Shown: piece by piece, positions 47,217 through 58,195 of the stretch
How positions within the stretch are numbered: position 1 is the stretch's first letter
How the letters are laid out: each line of letters opens with the position of its first letter
DNA from: Styela clava
Taxonomy: Eukaryota > Chordata > Ascidiacea > Stolidobranchia > Styelidae
DNA length: 64,000 bases
Reading direction: 5' to 3'
NCBI RefSeq assembly: GCF_964204865.1
Contig: NC_135251.1
Span: 16,306,001-16,370,000 of the forward strand
Translations under genes and position numbers: made by a program
The notes under the pieces: model-generated
What the model was told of the DNA's origin: nothing
The model's input: only the letters and a program-made list of their open reading frames with translations
The model's database searches: none

Positions 47217-48926
47217 TTACTCGTCCATTTTTTTAGGTTTCTTTTTCATCTTTTTATCAAACCATGCAGCTGCCATTTCCTCTGCAGCCTTTTTGATTTT
47301 ATCAGCAGAAATATCTTCATCGGCCTCATCGCACATTAATTCAAGCCAATACTCCGACGTTCGAAGCCAGTATTCATCTTTACTTTCCTGTTCCTCAGGT
47401 TTTGGATGTCGAACTTTTTTCTTTATATCACCCTTGGTTTCTTTCGTACCTTGATTGTCATATGTTCCTCCTACAGCTTCGTCAGCTTTTTCACTCTCAT
47501 CTTCAGATGATGACTGACTGTCCGACTCATGCCAGTCACCACTTGTGTCATCAGCTTCATAGAGTTGTTTCCAAGTTGTCAGTGTTTTTAAATTGATGCA
47601 CCACATATCATTCAAAGTAACTTGCTTTTCATCTTCTTCATAAGCTCCTCCATACAAATACATAAATCCGTGTTTTGTCACAAGTACGGGGTTCATTCTT
47701 CCACATGGAATCCAAACAATATTCTTCTTTTTCTCTGAATCGTCTTCGTTTTCTTTCAATTCAATTTCTGTTTCATCTGTTTCCATAGGTTCTTCTTCAT
47801 TTTCATCTTCATTCATCTTTTCGCTTTCTTCTACATTTTTTGATCTTTTTGTCTTTGATTTCTGCTTGGTTTTTCTCAAATCAAATGGAAACCATCTAAA
47901 AGATGTTAAATCAAGACAATACATTGAATTATAAAATATACTTGAAATATCATCTTCCTCGTCTTCATCAAATACTCCTCCAAACATGACGGCACGATTT
48001 CCTCCGATTGTTGCCATTCCAAACGCTGACCGAGGCGATGGCTTTGATCCACTTTCTTTTACTTTTCCCCATTTCCATTTTAAAATGGCAGATGTGTCTT
48101 TGCCACCAATGGTGTCAGGTTCGAGAAAAAACATGTCATCATGTGGTGTTCCTTTATCAATATCTTTCTTAATTTTTACTTTTGAATATCCTCCAATAAT
48201 GACAATGCCATTTGAAGAGGATAATAAATGACATCCAGATCTTGGTGACGGACCTCTTCCTGTTGGAATAATTTTACTCCATTGATATTCTGTTAGATCA
48301 AAACTGTAGCAATCATTAAAATAAGCAAAGTCTCTTGAACTTTCATGAAATCCACCAAAAACAATTAATTGCTTTTTAAAATTGACCATTCTATGGCCAC
48401 TTCTTGGTGATGGCCCTCCTGGTTTGTCGATTTGTTCCCAACGTTTATTTAGTAAATGTAAAATCCATAAGTCTTTATAATGATAAAATTTACTGTGTGT
48501 AGGAGATGCGAATTCCCCTCCAAATATCCATAATTGACCGCCATCTTTTGAAACAGCTACAGCTTGATGGGCACATCTAGGTGGTGGAGGATTAGGAACA
48601 AACAGATTATTCCATTCATTTTTCTTTATATTATAAATAAACAAATCATTATAGACATAAGTTTTATTTCCAGTGTCATATTCACCACCAAATAACAAAA
48701 TTTCATCTTTTTCTGGATGAACAGTAACAGAAAGATTTATTCTTGGTGAAGGCGGTGATGATTTTTCTTCAAAAACTTCATGTTTTTTCTTGTCGATGAC
48801 TTTGAATTCAGCAATCAAAGCTTCCAAATCTTCAACACCTTCGTCTTTTTTCGATTTCTTCGCTAATTTCTGTGCTGCCTTTTCTGCACCTCTTCCTTTT
48901 TCTTTCTTGTTTTTCTTTTTAACCAT
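47217..48926 (-). CDS. KLHDC4: Kelch domain-containing protein 4
   Basis: 569 residues in a single exon. The Lys-rich N terminus (MVKKKNKKEKGRGAEKAAQK) and the LEALIAEFKVIDKKK segment match the conserved start of KLHDC4. Six kelch repeats follow, each with a GG pair after a beta strand: ILLFGGE, LWIFGGE, LIVFGGF, IVIIGGY, AVMFGGV and MYLYGGA. They should fold as a beta propeller. An acidic insert (EDENEEEPMETDETEIE) sits between blades five and six. The C-terminal ~75 residues (DEYWLRTSEYWLELM...EMAAAWFDKK) match the family's C-terminal domain of unknown function. The molecular role of KLHDC4 is poorly defined; partner binding through the propeller is an inference. The gene is divergent from WASHC2 across a 3.5-kb repeat-rich spacer. 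Confidence 0.93.
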   Translation of the reverse strand: MVKKKNKKEKGRGAEKAAQKLAKKSKKDEGVEDLEALIAEFKVIDKKKHEVFEEKSSPPSPRINLSVTVHPEKDEILLFGGEYDTGNKTYVYNDLFIYNIKKNEWNNLFVPNPPPPRCAHQAVAVSKDGGQLWIFGGEFASPTHSKFYHYKDLWILHLLNKRWEQIDKPGGPSPRSGHRMVNFKKQLIVFGGFHESSRDFAYFNDCYSFDLTEYQWSKIIPTGRGPSPRSGCHLLSSSNGIVIIGGYSKVKIKKDIDKGTPHDDMFFLEPDTIGGKDTSAILKWKWGKVKESGSKPSPRSAFGMATIGGNRAVMFGGVFDEDEEDDISSIFYNSMYCLDLTSFRWFPFDLRKTKQKSKTKRSKNVEESEKMNEDENEEEPMETDETEIELKENEDDSEKKKNIVWIPCGRMNPVLVTKHGFMYLYGGAYEEDEKQVTLNDMWCINLKTLTTWKQLYEADDTSGDWHESDSQSSSEDESEKADEAVGGTYDNQGTKETKGDIKKKVRHPKPEEQESKDEYWLRTSEYWLELMCDEADEDISADKIKKAAEEMAAAWFDKKMKKKPKKMDE

Positions 48927-49334
48927 CGTAATTCGTAATAATGATTATATTGTTGCACAGAATCAGATTATGTTGAAAAAAACTGGAAAATTGAGCGGAA
49001 TCAAGTTGATGAAATATTTCAAAATAAAAAACTAGAATAGCAGGCGTTTTACGATAAAATAAATTGAGATTGTCGATTGAGAAGTAGAGATAGGAAATAT
49101 ATAGCCTAGACTCAAAAAATAAAACAAACCAACCAAATAAAAAAATTATATGGAAAAGGATCATTTAGGAAATTTACAACGCTTCTGGTAATAATTCTTG
49201 CACAAAATGAGACCATTTCAACATTGTCCCATATAATTTACCACATTTCAGCATTTTGTCAATTAGACTACTCAGAAGTCCAGTACCAATATTGAGAAAA
49301 TTTGTTTGACAGAAGATTTATCAGTAAATAAATC

Positions 49335-49775
49335 GGGTCTCGTGTAGTTTCGTACCTAACAGACTTCTAGTAGGCGTAGCATAACAATTTTTTGACATGC
49401 CAATCCTAACCCTCACCTGACTACGCCATCCAAAAATTACGTCACTACGACGTCACAATCACGTCATAGAGCTTGCCAAATTCTCGTACGATCGCCCGAA
49501 ATGGCATTGGCGCCGACGATAAAGAACTGACTAAAGTCAGCGATCTCTCTCCTATCGGAATCGTTGCAACGGGAAAACGAGAGAAATGGCTGTTCGATTT
49601 CGGGTTCTCGTCTGCGCGTCTTGGATGACAGTTCGCATAGTTTGAAGGGCTCTATTACGTCACTGTGACGTAATTTTTGGATGGTGTGGTCAGGTGGGGG
49701 TTAGGATTGACACGTGAAAAAATTGTTATGCTACATCCACTAGAAGTATGTTAGGTACAAAACTACATGAGACCC
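49335..49775. mobile_element. Long-armed foldback MITE (family D), copy 1
   Basis: A 441-bp element starting GGGTCTCGTGTAGTTTCGTA and ending with the matching TACAAAACTACATGAGACCC. A perfect 8-bp duplication AATAAATC flanks it (49327-49334 and 49776-49783). The inverted arms run for over 100 bp (AGGCGTAGCATAA, CCTAACCCTCACCTGACTAC, AAAAATTACGTCAC), so the transcript would fold into a long hairpin. No coding frame. Confidence 0.93.
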
Positions 49776-51098
49776 AATAAATCTACCCAAAAACACATTC
49801 ACTTCCGGATCAGTAACTATTGTTGAATCCTCAAAATTAAATATTTTGCTCATCGTCAGGTCCGAGTTTCATTCACCTAGTTTTTTTGCTGCTGGAATTT
49901 TTGTACATCGGGCACAAGAAACTTCTGCATTTTAAACTTCATGAGAAGTTTGCTAGCTTAAATTTTTGATTGATCTTTTTATTTTTGAATGTTTCCACAA
50001 TGTGGATTAATCAATGATTAAAGAATAAATAAAATAATATAGGAATACCAATAAATAAGTGTATACAAGTGACAAAAAAAATACATCATCAGCAGAGTAG
50101 TTGTTCCATAATAGTCCATTTTTCCATATAATAGTCCATTGGTATATCCAGTATGTATTTTCAACATTAATCATTAGTACAATATTTATTCATTAGCATT
50201 AATTATAATCATGAAAACATAAAAAATTCATTAGTTTCAATACTAAGGATCACTATGCAAAACTAATCAGAAGCTAGGCTATTATGTAAAATATCAAGTT
50301 CTCTTGTAAAATTTGGATTTTGTCTACACTTTTCAATATTCCTTTCAATATTCAATAATGATTGACCTTTTTAAAAGTAAGATAAATAAAAATATCCTAC
50401 CCTTTCTGGTGTAACCGACAACACTTATTAAGCAATAAATGGTGAAAGTTAATGAAATTCAGAATTAGTAGTCAATATGAAATTCCACAAACGTGCGACT
50501 CGGGGATCCCCCCACAACTAGAACCACGTGACTGAAATTAACGCCTGACTTCATATTAATGGATACGTGTGGACTGTGGTTCCGTTATAGAAATTTTTGG
50601 GGGTTGAACAATCTGCCGTACATTTGCAGATATTTTTATTACTGTATATGTGAAATAAAACATTTACATAAACAGGAAATCGGAAAATCCTATTAACTTG
50701 GTAAGTCTTCAGATTTTCTATCCAATCCTATCTTAATAAATTTTGTTTTTCCATGCTAATATAAAATATATTCAATTATCTTAACCATGATACCGGTAAC
50801 ATTCGGGACAACAATCAACTACAATGAATGGAAATACAATGAATTGTTGGATATTGAATATGTGAAATAAAGTACAATTTATATATGATTAATGTATATT
50901 TAATTTTCTTCACTTATCCGGAATTTAAACCGTGCAATTGTGTTCCGAATCCTCAATATCAATGAAAGGTTACGGTATTTGGTGAATAGATTATTGATAG
51001 CAAGCCAGCAAAATATCATTCAACATACAGACATACCTGCATACCGGTAAATGACAATGTCTGAATGTAAAGTTAGTTTAATACGATAATGGCGTGGG

Positions 51099-51430
51099 TG
51101 GCGGTGTAGCTCAACGGGCTGAGCGTTAAGAATACGCTCGCCACCGCACCTCTAATTACTCTGCGTGGGTTCGAATCCCATGCAGGGATGGTTATGTGCG
51201 AGAGGATTGCTGGACTTCTCGCCGTCGTTGGGTGGTTCACGTTACCGCTGGTCGGTTACGGCTTCCTCCACCACCAAGTCCATGCTTCCGAAAACAAACA
51301 ATATAACTAATCCCATACCCGACTTGGAATGGTAACCGGACTAGAGGCCGTGGTTCGCCATATGGATAAGCCGTCTTATCGGCTTTCCTCTCCCCCAGGA
51401 TAAATATGTAAATCCTATCCTATCCTAACC
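51099..51430 (+). mobile_element. tRNA-derived SINE (family 1), well preserved
   Basis: Internal pol III promoter: A box TAGCTCAACGG at 51107-51117 and B box GGTTCGAATCC at 51168-51178. A tRNA-unrelated body follows (GGTTACGGCTTCCTCCACCA, GGATAAGCCGTCTTATCGGC) and the element ends in tandem ATCCT units near 51410-51428, like the tail of a LINE-mobilised SINE. It is not a functional tRNA: no acceptor-stem pairing is visible. A decayed relative is at 143-245. Confidence 0.85.
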
Positions 51431-51447
51431 CGTAGCAAACAATTTTA

Positions 51448-52004
51448 GGGTCTCATGTAGTTTCATACCTAACGTACTTTTGGTCTAGTATAGTTTAGCA
51501 CCACAAGTACTTTCAGTGGGCGTAGCATAACGATTTTTGCATATGTTATTCCTAACCCTCACCTGACTATGCCATCCGAAAATTACGTCACTTCGACATC
51601 ACCATCACGTCATAGGGATTGCCAAAGTATAATTACGATCGCCCGAAATGGCATCTGCGCCGCCGATAAGAACTTGCTGAAGCCAGCATTCTCTCTCTTA
51701 TTGCGATCGCTGCGACGAAAAAACGAGAGAAATAGCTTGCTCGATTTCGGGTTATCGTCTGCGCGTTTTGGACGACCATCCGCATACTTCGAGAGAGATC
51801 GCTGACGTTAGTCAGTTCTTTATCGTCGGAACCGATGCCATTTCTGGCGATCGTACGAGTATTTGGCAAGCTCTATGACGTGATTGTGATGTCGTAGTGA
51901 CGTAATTTTTGGATGGCGTAGTCAGGTGAGGGTTAGGATTGGCGTGTCAAAATTTTATGCTACGCCTACTAGAAATACGTTAGGTACAAAACTACACGAG
52001 ACCC
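51448..52004. mobile_element. Long-armed foldback MITE (family D), copy 2
   Basis: A 557-bp element with ends GGGTCTCATGTAGTTTCATA and CAAAACTACACGAGACCC and a perfect 8-bp duplication CAATTTTA (51440-51447 and 52005-52012). It is longer than copy 1: a short insertion in the left arm (about 51475-51512, GTACTTT repeated) and an extended GC-richer core (GATCGCCCGAAATGGCATC against GATGCCATTTCTGGCGATC) that preserves the foldback better. Confidence 0.93.
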
Positions 52005-52474
52005 CAATTTTAGCTGTGTAGTACATCCATACATCAGTCTGTCAGTAGACTGGTACCGGTACCGTCTTTCAAAATTGACTTAGTTGTTAGTGTAATGTGT
52101 ATGCAGCTAGGCCGCAATTATACTTTTTCAGATTTGGAGCTTTTTATAATCAGCTGTATTTAACATATTCAGGAAAAGTTTAAAGATTTTAATCTGTAAA
52201 ATTTTCATATTGTGCCTGTGCAATCAAATGCATTCATCTTGCAATAAAAAAGAGTTTAAAAATAAGGATGAATGTGTCTTTTTAACTTTTCGCTCTTTGA
52301 TTTAAATTTACATGTCTGATTATTGTATTGTGTGAATCTACCATGAGAATCAAACAGCTCTTTAAAATGAATTTATCATTGCATAGTTCTTTACATCTGT
52401 ACATTGAAACCATAAACTCTGAAACTTGTAAATTCTCAGAATTCAATGTGTTAATATAGATTATATTTGGTATA

Positions 52475-55400
52475 ATGTCATCTGAAGTAATGACAAATGG
52501 CCCTACTTCGGCGCCTGCTGGAGAAACTGATACTTTGGCCAATGGGCCAACTTCGAATGATCAAAAAGTATGGTTGCATGCATGGAATTCTAATGAATTG
52601 CGACAAAACTCTGCCGATTGGAATTTAGCTGCAGATGCCGGTTTACTAAAATATTTGCAAGAGTTTTCGACAAATTTTATGGCCAAAGCACATGAATCAA
52701 CACTTGCAATAAACAATTTAGTTCACGAGACATGTATGACCGAAACTAAAATGCGCAGTGTTGCAGATCGGTTTTTAACCTTGAGTGATTCTCAATTTAT
52801 TGAAAATCGAGTATATGACGAGGATGTTTCAGAGGAAACAAACGCAGAGTCAAAGGAAAAAGAAGAATCAGATAATAAAGAGAAAGAACAAACTGAGATT
52901 GATGCTCTTCCTAAACTCAGAGAAGCAATACAAAGTGGCATCAAAGTTCTTGACGACGCTTTTGATGTTTTGGATGCAAATGCAGCAAACTCGGATTATG
53001 ATTCTGATATGGATTCAGATGCTGAAGATGGGCAAGGCACAAATAATTTGCCAACTAATATTTATGAACCGAAAGATCCTTATGTAACAAGACCTTTACC
53101 ACATTTAATTGGAAGTAGAGGATTTCAAGAGTCTGAGGATGTTGGAATCAAAGATCTCCCAAGCGAAGATGAAATTCAAGATGATCAAGGAAGCATTAGT
53201 GAATCAGATGAAGAGGTTGAAAAGCCAAGTGATGATAAAAAAGATTCAATTACATCATCATCATCTGAATATGATTCTGATAGTATTTCTAGTGATTCAG
53301 ATAACGAGAAAGATATCAGAGCTGGTTCTGTGAAAAAGACTAAAAAAGCAAGCTTCACTTCTGATAGTCAGTCAGATAATGACTTATTTGGAAAGAAAAA
53401 TGATTACAGTTCGAGCGAGGATGAAAATTCACCAGCACCACAAGTGAAACCTCCGAAGAAAGATCGAACTTCATCAAAAATTTCAAAAAAAAAGAAAACA
53501 GCTACAAAAGAAAAGGATGTTGATTTGTTTGGTTCGAATGAAGAAGACGGCGATGATTTATTCGCTAATGCTGGTGGGTTATTTGGTGCTGGAACAAACT
53601 TATTTGATAAAAAGAAGAAATCTGGAGGTCTCTTTGATGACGTTGATATTGAGGATGAAGAATCTGATGAAGTATCAGAAGAAGATGAAATAAGAGACAA
53701 TAAAAGTCAAACATTGTCATCTGAAGAAGAAGAGAAATCAGACAAAGATGATGAAGTTGAAGAAAAATCTTCTAAGCCTCTTGGTGGGGTATCAATGTTT
53801 AGCGGGGCAATGAACAAAGAACTACTATCAAAACTTCGAAGAGAGAGTGACACAACAAGAAGTGATACAACCTCTCAACATTCTGAACAGTCATCAACCA
53901 AGAAGGGAAGCAATTTATTCCTCGCTGATGAAGAAGAAGATGACGATGATGATTTATTTGCTAAGAAAGCACCGTCGAAACAAAACATCTCTGCAACCTC
54001 AAAGCCAAAATCAAAATCTTTTCTTGAAAGTAGTAGTGATTCAGAAAATGAAAAGCCTCCTCCTATGTCGATTAAAGCAGATAAAAACACTAAAAAGCCA
54101 GCATCTGATCTATTTGGTGATGATAGCAGTGATGATGATTTCTTTGCTCAGAAGCCTGCACCAAAAAAGCCACTTGTTGTAAAGAAACCAGAAATAAAGA
54201 AAAATGATATTTCGAAGTCATCAAAACAATCAGCTAAACCAACCAAGCCTTCAGCGCTTGACAGTTCTTCGGATGATGATTCTATGTTCTCTAATAAACC
54301 ACCTCCAGTGAATAAAACTGCTAACAAATCAAAAGGACTTTTTGATAGTGCATCCGATGATGATTTCTTCTCATCAATGAAAACAAAACCGAAACCACCT
54401 GTGGAAAGCAAGTCAAAACCAAAAGATACCGGTAAAACCAAAGAAACTGCTAAACCAAAAACTGATAGCAAAGCTAAAGGGCTTTTTGATAGTGATTCCG
54501 ATGATGACTTCACCGGAGCTATAAAACCAAAATCCAAATCGAAGGATAATGATAAAGTAAAAAAGAAGTCATTATTAAGTGATGGTAGCGACAGTGATGA
54601 TTTGTTTTCTCCTGGCCAAAGTTTGCCAGTAAAAAAAGAGCCTCAATCAAATAATATAAAGAATGAAGAGATTATGAAAAGCAAATCAGATTCTTTATTC
54701 AGTGCAGAATCAGGAGATGAATCTGAAAAGGAAGAAATTATTCCACCTAAAAAGAAACCCGCAGGAGCAGTGGCAATGTTTGGAGGAGGTTTTGGTGGCG
54801 CTGAGCTATCTGCCGCAATCAGTAAAAGACGATCAACTTCCGAAATAAGCAACAAGTCTTCAAGCAGTGCTGATTTTGATTCAGAGAAAGGCTCAAGAAA
54901 AACGTCAGATGCTAGCTCCAAATTGAAAGATGAAGACAAAAAGGAAGATGCTGTTTTACCCACTGTAAATGAAACATCTACTAAATCCGATGAAACAAGA
55001 CCTATAGTCGAATTGACAAAACCAGTTATTGTACCGTCACCCACCACGACCAAGAAATCATTTAGTAATGCCACAGCAAAACCATTTAAGCCATTTGGAA
55101 ATTCACCGATTATGACTAAAAGCAAACCAGTGATGATAGATGGGTCTGGTGGCAAGAAATCAGTGAATGAATTACGTGCTGGTCTCTCCTTCAATCCTTC
55201 CACTTTATTACCAGGTGCTGTACCTAAACCAAAACCAGTTGAAAAGACGGAAGTATCGTTTGACAAACCCCCTGTTCTAAAGACACTTGAGAGCGTAAAT
55301 AAGACAAGAGCTCGAGGACAGGCGAACCGGCGCCCACCTAGTCGTCATGGAAAATCTCGCCGACCTGTTTCAAGTCCACCATCAACTTTCACCAGTGATA

Positions 55401-56446
55401 TTCTCAATGATAAGGAAATCTCGGCTCCTAAACCTCCATTAGAAGACAGTGCCTCGAAAAAGCAGAGTGGAGGAGAGAAGAACAAACCGAATAAAATTTC
55501 TGAATCGAAGGAGCAAAAATCCACCTCTGATATATTTCAACAATCTGAAACACCTGCTGAAAAAGAAAAACCTCAAACAGCTTTAATAGATTCTGCAGAT
55601 ATTGATGCGGAATTATTTTCAGGTTCGCTATTTTCTAAGAGCAAGTCAACCAAGTCTAAAACCAAAGCACCGAAATTGTTTGACGATGATGATATATTCG
55701 GTGATACTTTGAAAGATGAAAAATCCAACAAAGAGAAAAAATCAGCCCCAAATTTGTCTTTCAATGATGATGTCGATGAGCTGTTTGAAGATCTCAACAT
55801 TACAGGCGGCGTTTTGTCTAAAAATAAGAAAAAACCTAGCAAACAGGATGATATATTCGGTGATGATAGTGAAAAAGATAACATGGAGGATGCAGGAGAT
55901 ATTTTTGGTAAAACTAATCAAAGAAAGACGTCAAAAAGAGAGAGTAAATTGCCATCAGATGATGATATATTTGGTGATATACTTCCAGAAGCAAAACCTA
56001 AATCTGAAAAAACGAAAAAAGTCGTAGACGATATGGATATATTTGGTGATGAATTAGATTTTACTCTTCCTTCTGCTAAATCTAAGAAAAACATTGAAAA
56101 AGATCTGTTCGCTGATGATGAAATTACGGCAGAAATTCCACCTAAAAAATCACCGAAGGTTGAAAAAAAGAAAACAGCTGCCGCAAACAACAGCATTTTT
56201 GATGATGATATATTCGCAGAAACGTTGCCGCAGAAAAAGACTAAAAAAAGTGAGAAGAAAGCTAAGGCATCAAAAGCACCAGCTTCATCTATTTTTGACG
56301 ATGATGATGTCGCAGATATCTTCCAGTCAACCTCAAATAAACCATCTGGTAAACCGAAGAAGGCAACCACTACTAAAAAGAATATATCTCAACCGGAAAA
56401 GGCTAAAACAGCCACTGTAACTGATGACCCATTGGGTCTATTTTGA
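52475..56446 (+). CDS. WASHC2: WASH complex subunit 2 (FAM21)
   Basis: 1,323 residues in a single exon. The N-terminal head (residues about 37-120: NSADWNLAADAGLLKYLQEF, LSDSQFIENRVYDEDV) matches the FAM21 head that docks into the WASH complex. EPKDPYVTRPLPHLIGS is also conserved. The rest is an acidic, Ser/Lys-rich, unstructured tail carrying many Leu/Phe-acidic (LFa) motifs, as DDLFAN, SDLFGDD, DDIFGD and SIFDDD, which in the family bind retromer VPS35. Around residue 945 RARGQANRRPPSRHGKSRRP matches the capping-protein-interacting (CPI) region. The protein ends DDPLGLF. The complex activates Arp2/3 on endosomes (family knowledge). The DDIFGD units of the last ~300 residues recur in a loose tandem array. 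The ATG at 52475 is preceded by an acceptor-like AG at 52458-52459. No intron interrupts the coding region. Confidence 0.93.
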   Translation: MSSEVMTNGPTSAPAGETDTLANGPTSNDQKVWLHAWNSNELRQNSADWNLAADAGLLKYLQEFSTNFMAKAHESTLAINNLVHETCMTETKMRSVADRFLTLSDSQFIENRVYDEDVSEETNAESKEKEESDNKEKEQTEIDALPKLREAIQSGIKVLDDAFDVLDANAANSDYDSDMDSDAEDGQGTNNLPTNIYEPKDPYVTRPLPHLIGSRGFQESEDVGIKDLPSEDEIQDDQGSISESDEEVEKPSDDKKDSITSSSSEYDSDSISSDSDNEKDIRAGSVKKTKKASFTSDSQSDNDLFGKKNDYSSSEDENSPAPQVKPPKKDRTSSKISKKKKTATKEKDVDLFGSNEEDGDDLFANAGGLFGAGTNLFDKKKKSGGLFDDVDIEDEESDEVSEEDEIRDNKSQTLSSEEEEKSDKDDEVEEKSSKPLGGVSMFSGAMNKELLSKLRRESDTTRSDTTSQHSEQSSTKKGSNLFLADEEEDDDDDLFAKKAPSKQNISATSKPKSKSFLESSSDSENEKPPPMSIKADKNTKKPASDLFGDDSSDDDFFAQKPAPKKPLVVKKPEIKKNDISKSSKQSAKPTKPSALDSSSDDDSMFSNKPPPVNKTANKSKGLFDSASDDDFFSSMKTKPKPPVESKSKPKDTGKTKETAKPKTDSKAKGLFDSDSDDDFTGAIKPKSKSKDNDKVKKKSLLSDGSDSDDLFSPGQSLPVKKEPQSNNIKNEEIMKSKSDSLFSAESGDESEKEEIIPPKKKPAGAVAMFGGGFGGAELSAAISKRRSTSEISNKSSSSADFDSEKGSRKTSDASSKLKDEDKKEDAVLPTVNETSTKSDETRPIVELTKPVIVPSPTTTKKSFSNATAKPFKPFGNSPIMTKSKPVMIDGSGGKKSVNELRAGLSFNPSTLLPGAVPKPKPVEKTEVSFDKPPVLKTLESVNKTRARGQANRRPPSRHGKSRRPVSSPPSTFTSDILNDKEISAPKPPLEDSASKKQSGGEKNKPNKISESKEQKSTSDIFQQSETPAEKEKPQTALIDSADIDAELFSGSLFSKSKSTKSKTKAPKLFDDDDIFGDTLKDEKSNKEKKSAPNLSFNDDVDELFEDLNITGGVLSKNKKKPSKQDDIFGDDSEKDNMEDAGDIFGKTNQRKTSKRESKLPSDDDIFGDILPEAKPKSEKTKKVVDDMDIFGDELDFTLPSAKSKKNIEKDLFADDEITAEIPPKKSPKVEKKKTAAANNSIFDDDIFAETLPQKKTKKSEKKAKASKAPASSIFDDDDVADIFQSTSNKPSGKPKKATTTKKNISQPEKAKTATVTDDPLGLF

Positions 56447-56641
56447 TTTCAACCTGCATTTGTGAACTTAAATTTTCGGTGCTGTAGTAATTTGGAATGC
56501 AGCATTCAAATTTTTTAGCTTTATTTAAAATATAGTCAGCAACGAGCTTCGTCTGTGCAATTATATTTTTCTAATGATTCCACTTTTCATATGTATAACA
56601 TATTAGATACTGTGTTGTAAAATAGCTATTATAGTATAAAT

Positions 56642-56987
56642 CAGGAGTGGCCAACACGTCGATCGCGATCGATAGTCTGATGTTGAGTGAATTTAATAAC
56701 AAACCCCAAAAAATTACCGTGAAATGAATGTGCTGAATATCATACATAATCAAATTAACAAATTAAATGGAACATAAAAATACAAATTATTGTGGCAATT
56801 TCATTGAAAATGCACTCCCAGAGCCGAGCTTATTGGCAGCAGTGGAATTATTTGTATACATGTGTGCAGTTATCTGCATATTCAGTACTCATTCGTTTTT
56901 GTGTATGATCTTATTACCAATCAGTCGATTGCAAGCTATTTTGAAGATTTTAGTCGATCGCGGTCTAAAGCAGGTTGGTCACCCCTG
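56642..56987. mobile_element. hAT-like element downstream of WASHC2
   Basis: A 346-bp element with ends CAGGAGTGGCCAAC and GTTGGTCACCCCTG and a perfect 8-bp duplication GTATAAAT (56634-56641 and 56988-56995). CGATCGCGATCGA and CGATCGCGGTC occur just inside the two ends. It is related to the fragment at 28675. No coding frame. Confidence 0.92.
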
Positions 56988-57352
56988 GTATAAATACTTG
57001 AAAATTTTTGGATTGAAGGGTATTTTTGATTGGTTAATCATATCTGGCTAGGCAGAGATGTTGAAAATGCTTGAATCACACTTTCACAAATTTAATTTTG
57101 GATTGTAAAACCTCGCCAAAGTCAGCTTTTTCAAACACAGCATTTGCTATTCTGAACATATCGCTTTTATGTTCTTTTCATGTCCCAAGTTTATTTATTT
57201 AGCATAATACTGTTTTTGATCAGATGAAATTATACAGAATTTATTGATTTTGAAATATGAAAGTATAATAACTAATAGCAAATTTGATTATATGCCTGTT
57301 AATTTAAATGTGAAGAAATTTATTGTGTTATTATTCAGTTTTTCTTATTTTC

Positions 57353-57358
57353 AATAAA
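57353..57358 (+). terminator. Poly(A) signal, probably of WASHC2
   Basis: AATAAA about 900 bases after the WASHC2 stop, followed by a T-rich stretch (57370 onward). If used, the hAT-like element at 56642-56987 lies in the 3' UTR. Confidence 0.45.
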
Positions 57359-58195
57359 ATGTGCAATCTTTATTTTTGATTTATCATTTATTGTTTGTTG
57401 ATTTATGTTTCAATTTTCAATACTGCTATATTTATTTCTCAGTCTGATTAGGAATATATAAAGAAGAAATTGTAGGCCAACTTTCCATTATGTAATGTTC
57501 AATAGATTTAGGTAAATAAAGGTAAAAAAAAGATTGGGCATTTCTAATTAGGCTGTATTATTTTATGTGGAGTGATGATTCTGACACCTTATTCAGATTT
57601 TGAAATGTTCAACCAATTCAGTGTTTAAAAATGTGTTGATGCTTCCTATTCCAAGTGCTGTGGAATGTAATATTTTGAACCATATACTTAACCATTTGAA
57701 ATGTCTTCAAAGATTAAAGCCATTGTCCATTTTTCAAATTTGCACCAGGCATATTTTATTTGGTGCTAAATCAGTTAATCAATATACCCTATTTGTTACC
57801 CTGAGATTGTTATTGTATGTGTATGTGTTTATGTAACACAGGTGATCCATTGTTTCCTGTGTAACGGAATATTATTTCCTGCACATACTGCTATTTTGTA
57901 GGCAGGCATTTGATTTCTATCGTTTTTAAGTCGGTTGCATAAATTTAAGGGATGTGCTCAATACTAAAGGTCATGCATGTGACAGTGTCATTGAATTTAC
58001 CCTGATTTGTTCATAATAGGACAATATACAATCCAATGACATAAATCATCTCAAGACAAGAATGTTGGATTACCATTATACCTTCCCTATTATTATTATC
58101 TGTATCTGATATTGATTATATTGTTTTTGATCATAACATTTCTTCCTGTTATTATCTTATTTAAGTTTGTATACTTATAATTGTAGTTTGTTATA

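Larger units (their letters stand above)
48927..52474. other. Repeat-rich spacer between divergent KLHDC4 and WASHC2
   Basis: Both genes are transcribed outward from this 3.5 kb, so both promoters should lie here. It contains two foldback elements (49335-49775 and 51448-52004) and a SINE (51099-51430) that ends about 20 bp from the second foldback element. The central part (49800-51060) is AT-rich with no recognised gene; ACCGGTA-type motifs recur near 50790, 51045 and 52055 without clear meaning. An acceptor-like AG at 52458-52459 precedes the WASHC2 ATG. Confidence 0.6.
56447..58195. other. WASHC2 3' UTR and spacer before FKBP2
   Basis: No gene recognised. It contains the hAT-like element at 56642-56987 (probably within the WASHC2 3' UTR), a poly(A) signal at 57353-57358, and a second AATAAA near 57514. 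An acceptor-like AG lies at 58185-58186, just before the FKBP2 ATG. Confidence 0.55.

Noticed and set aside
46266-48926. An operon of KLHDC4, RPP21 and IARS2
   Set aside because: Same strand and close, but gaps of about 440 and 600 bp and no acceptor-like site near the RPP21 or IARS2 start; not supported by the sequence.
51099-51185. A functional tRNA gene
   Set aside because: A and B boxes are present but the ends do not pair as an acceptor stem, and a long SINE body with an ATCCT-repeat tail follows.
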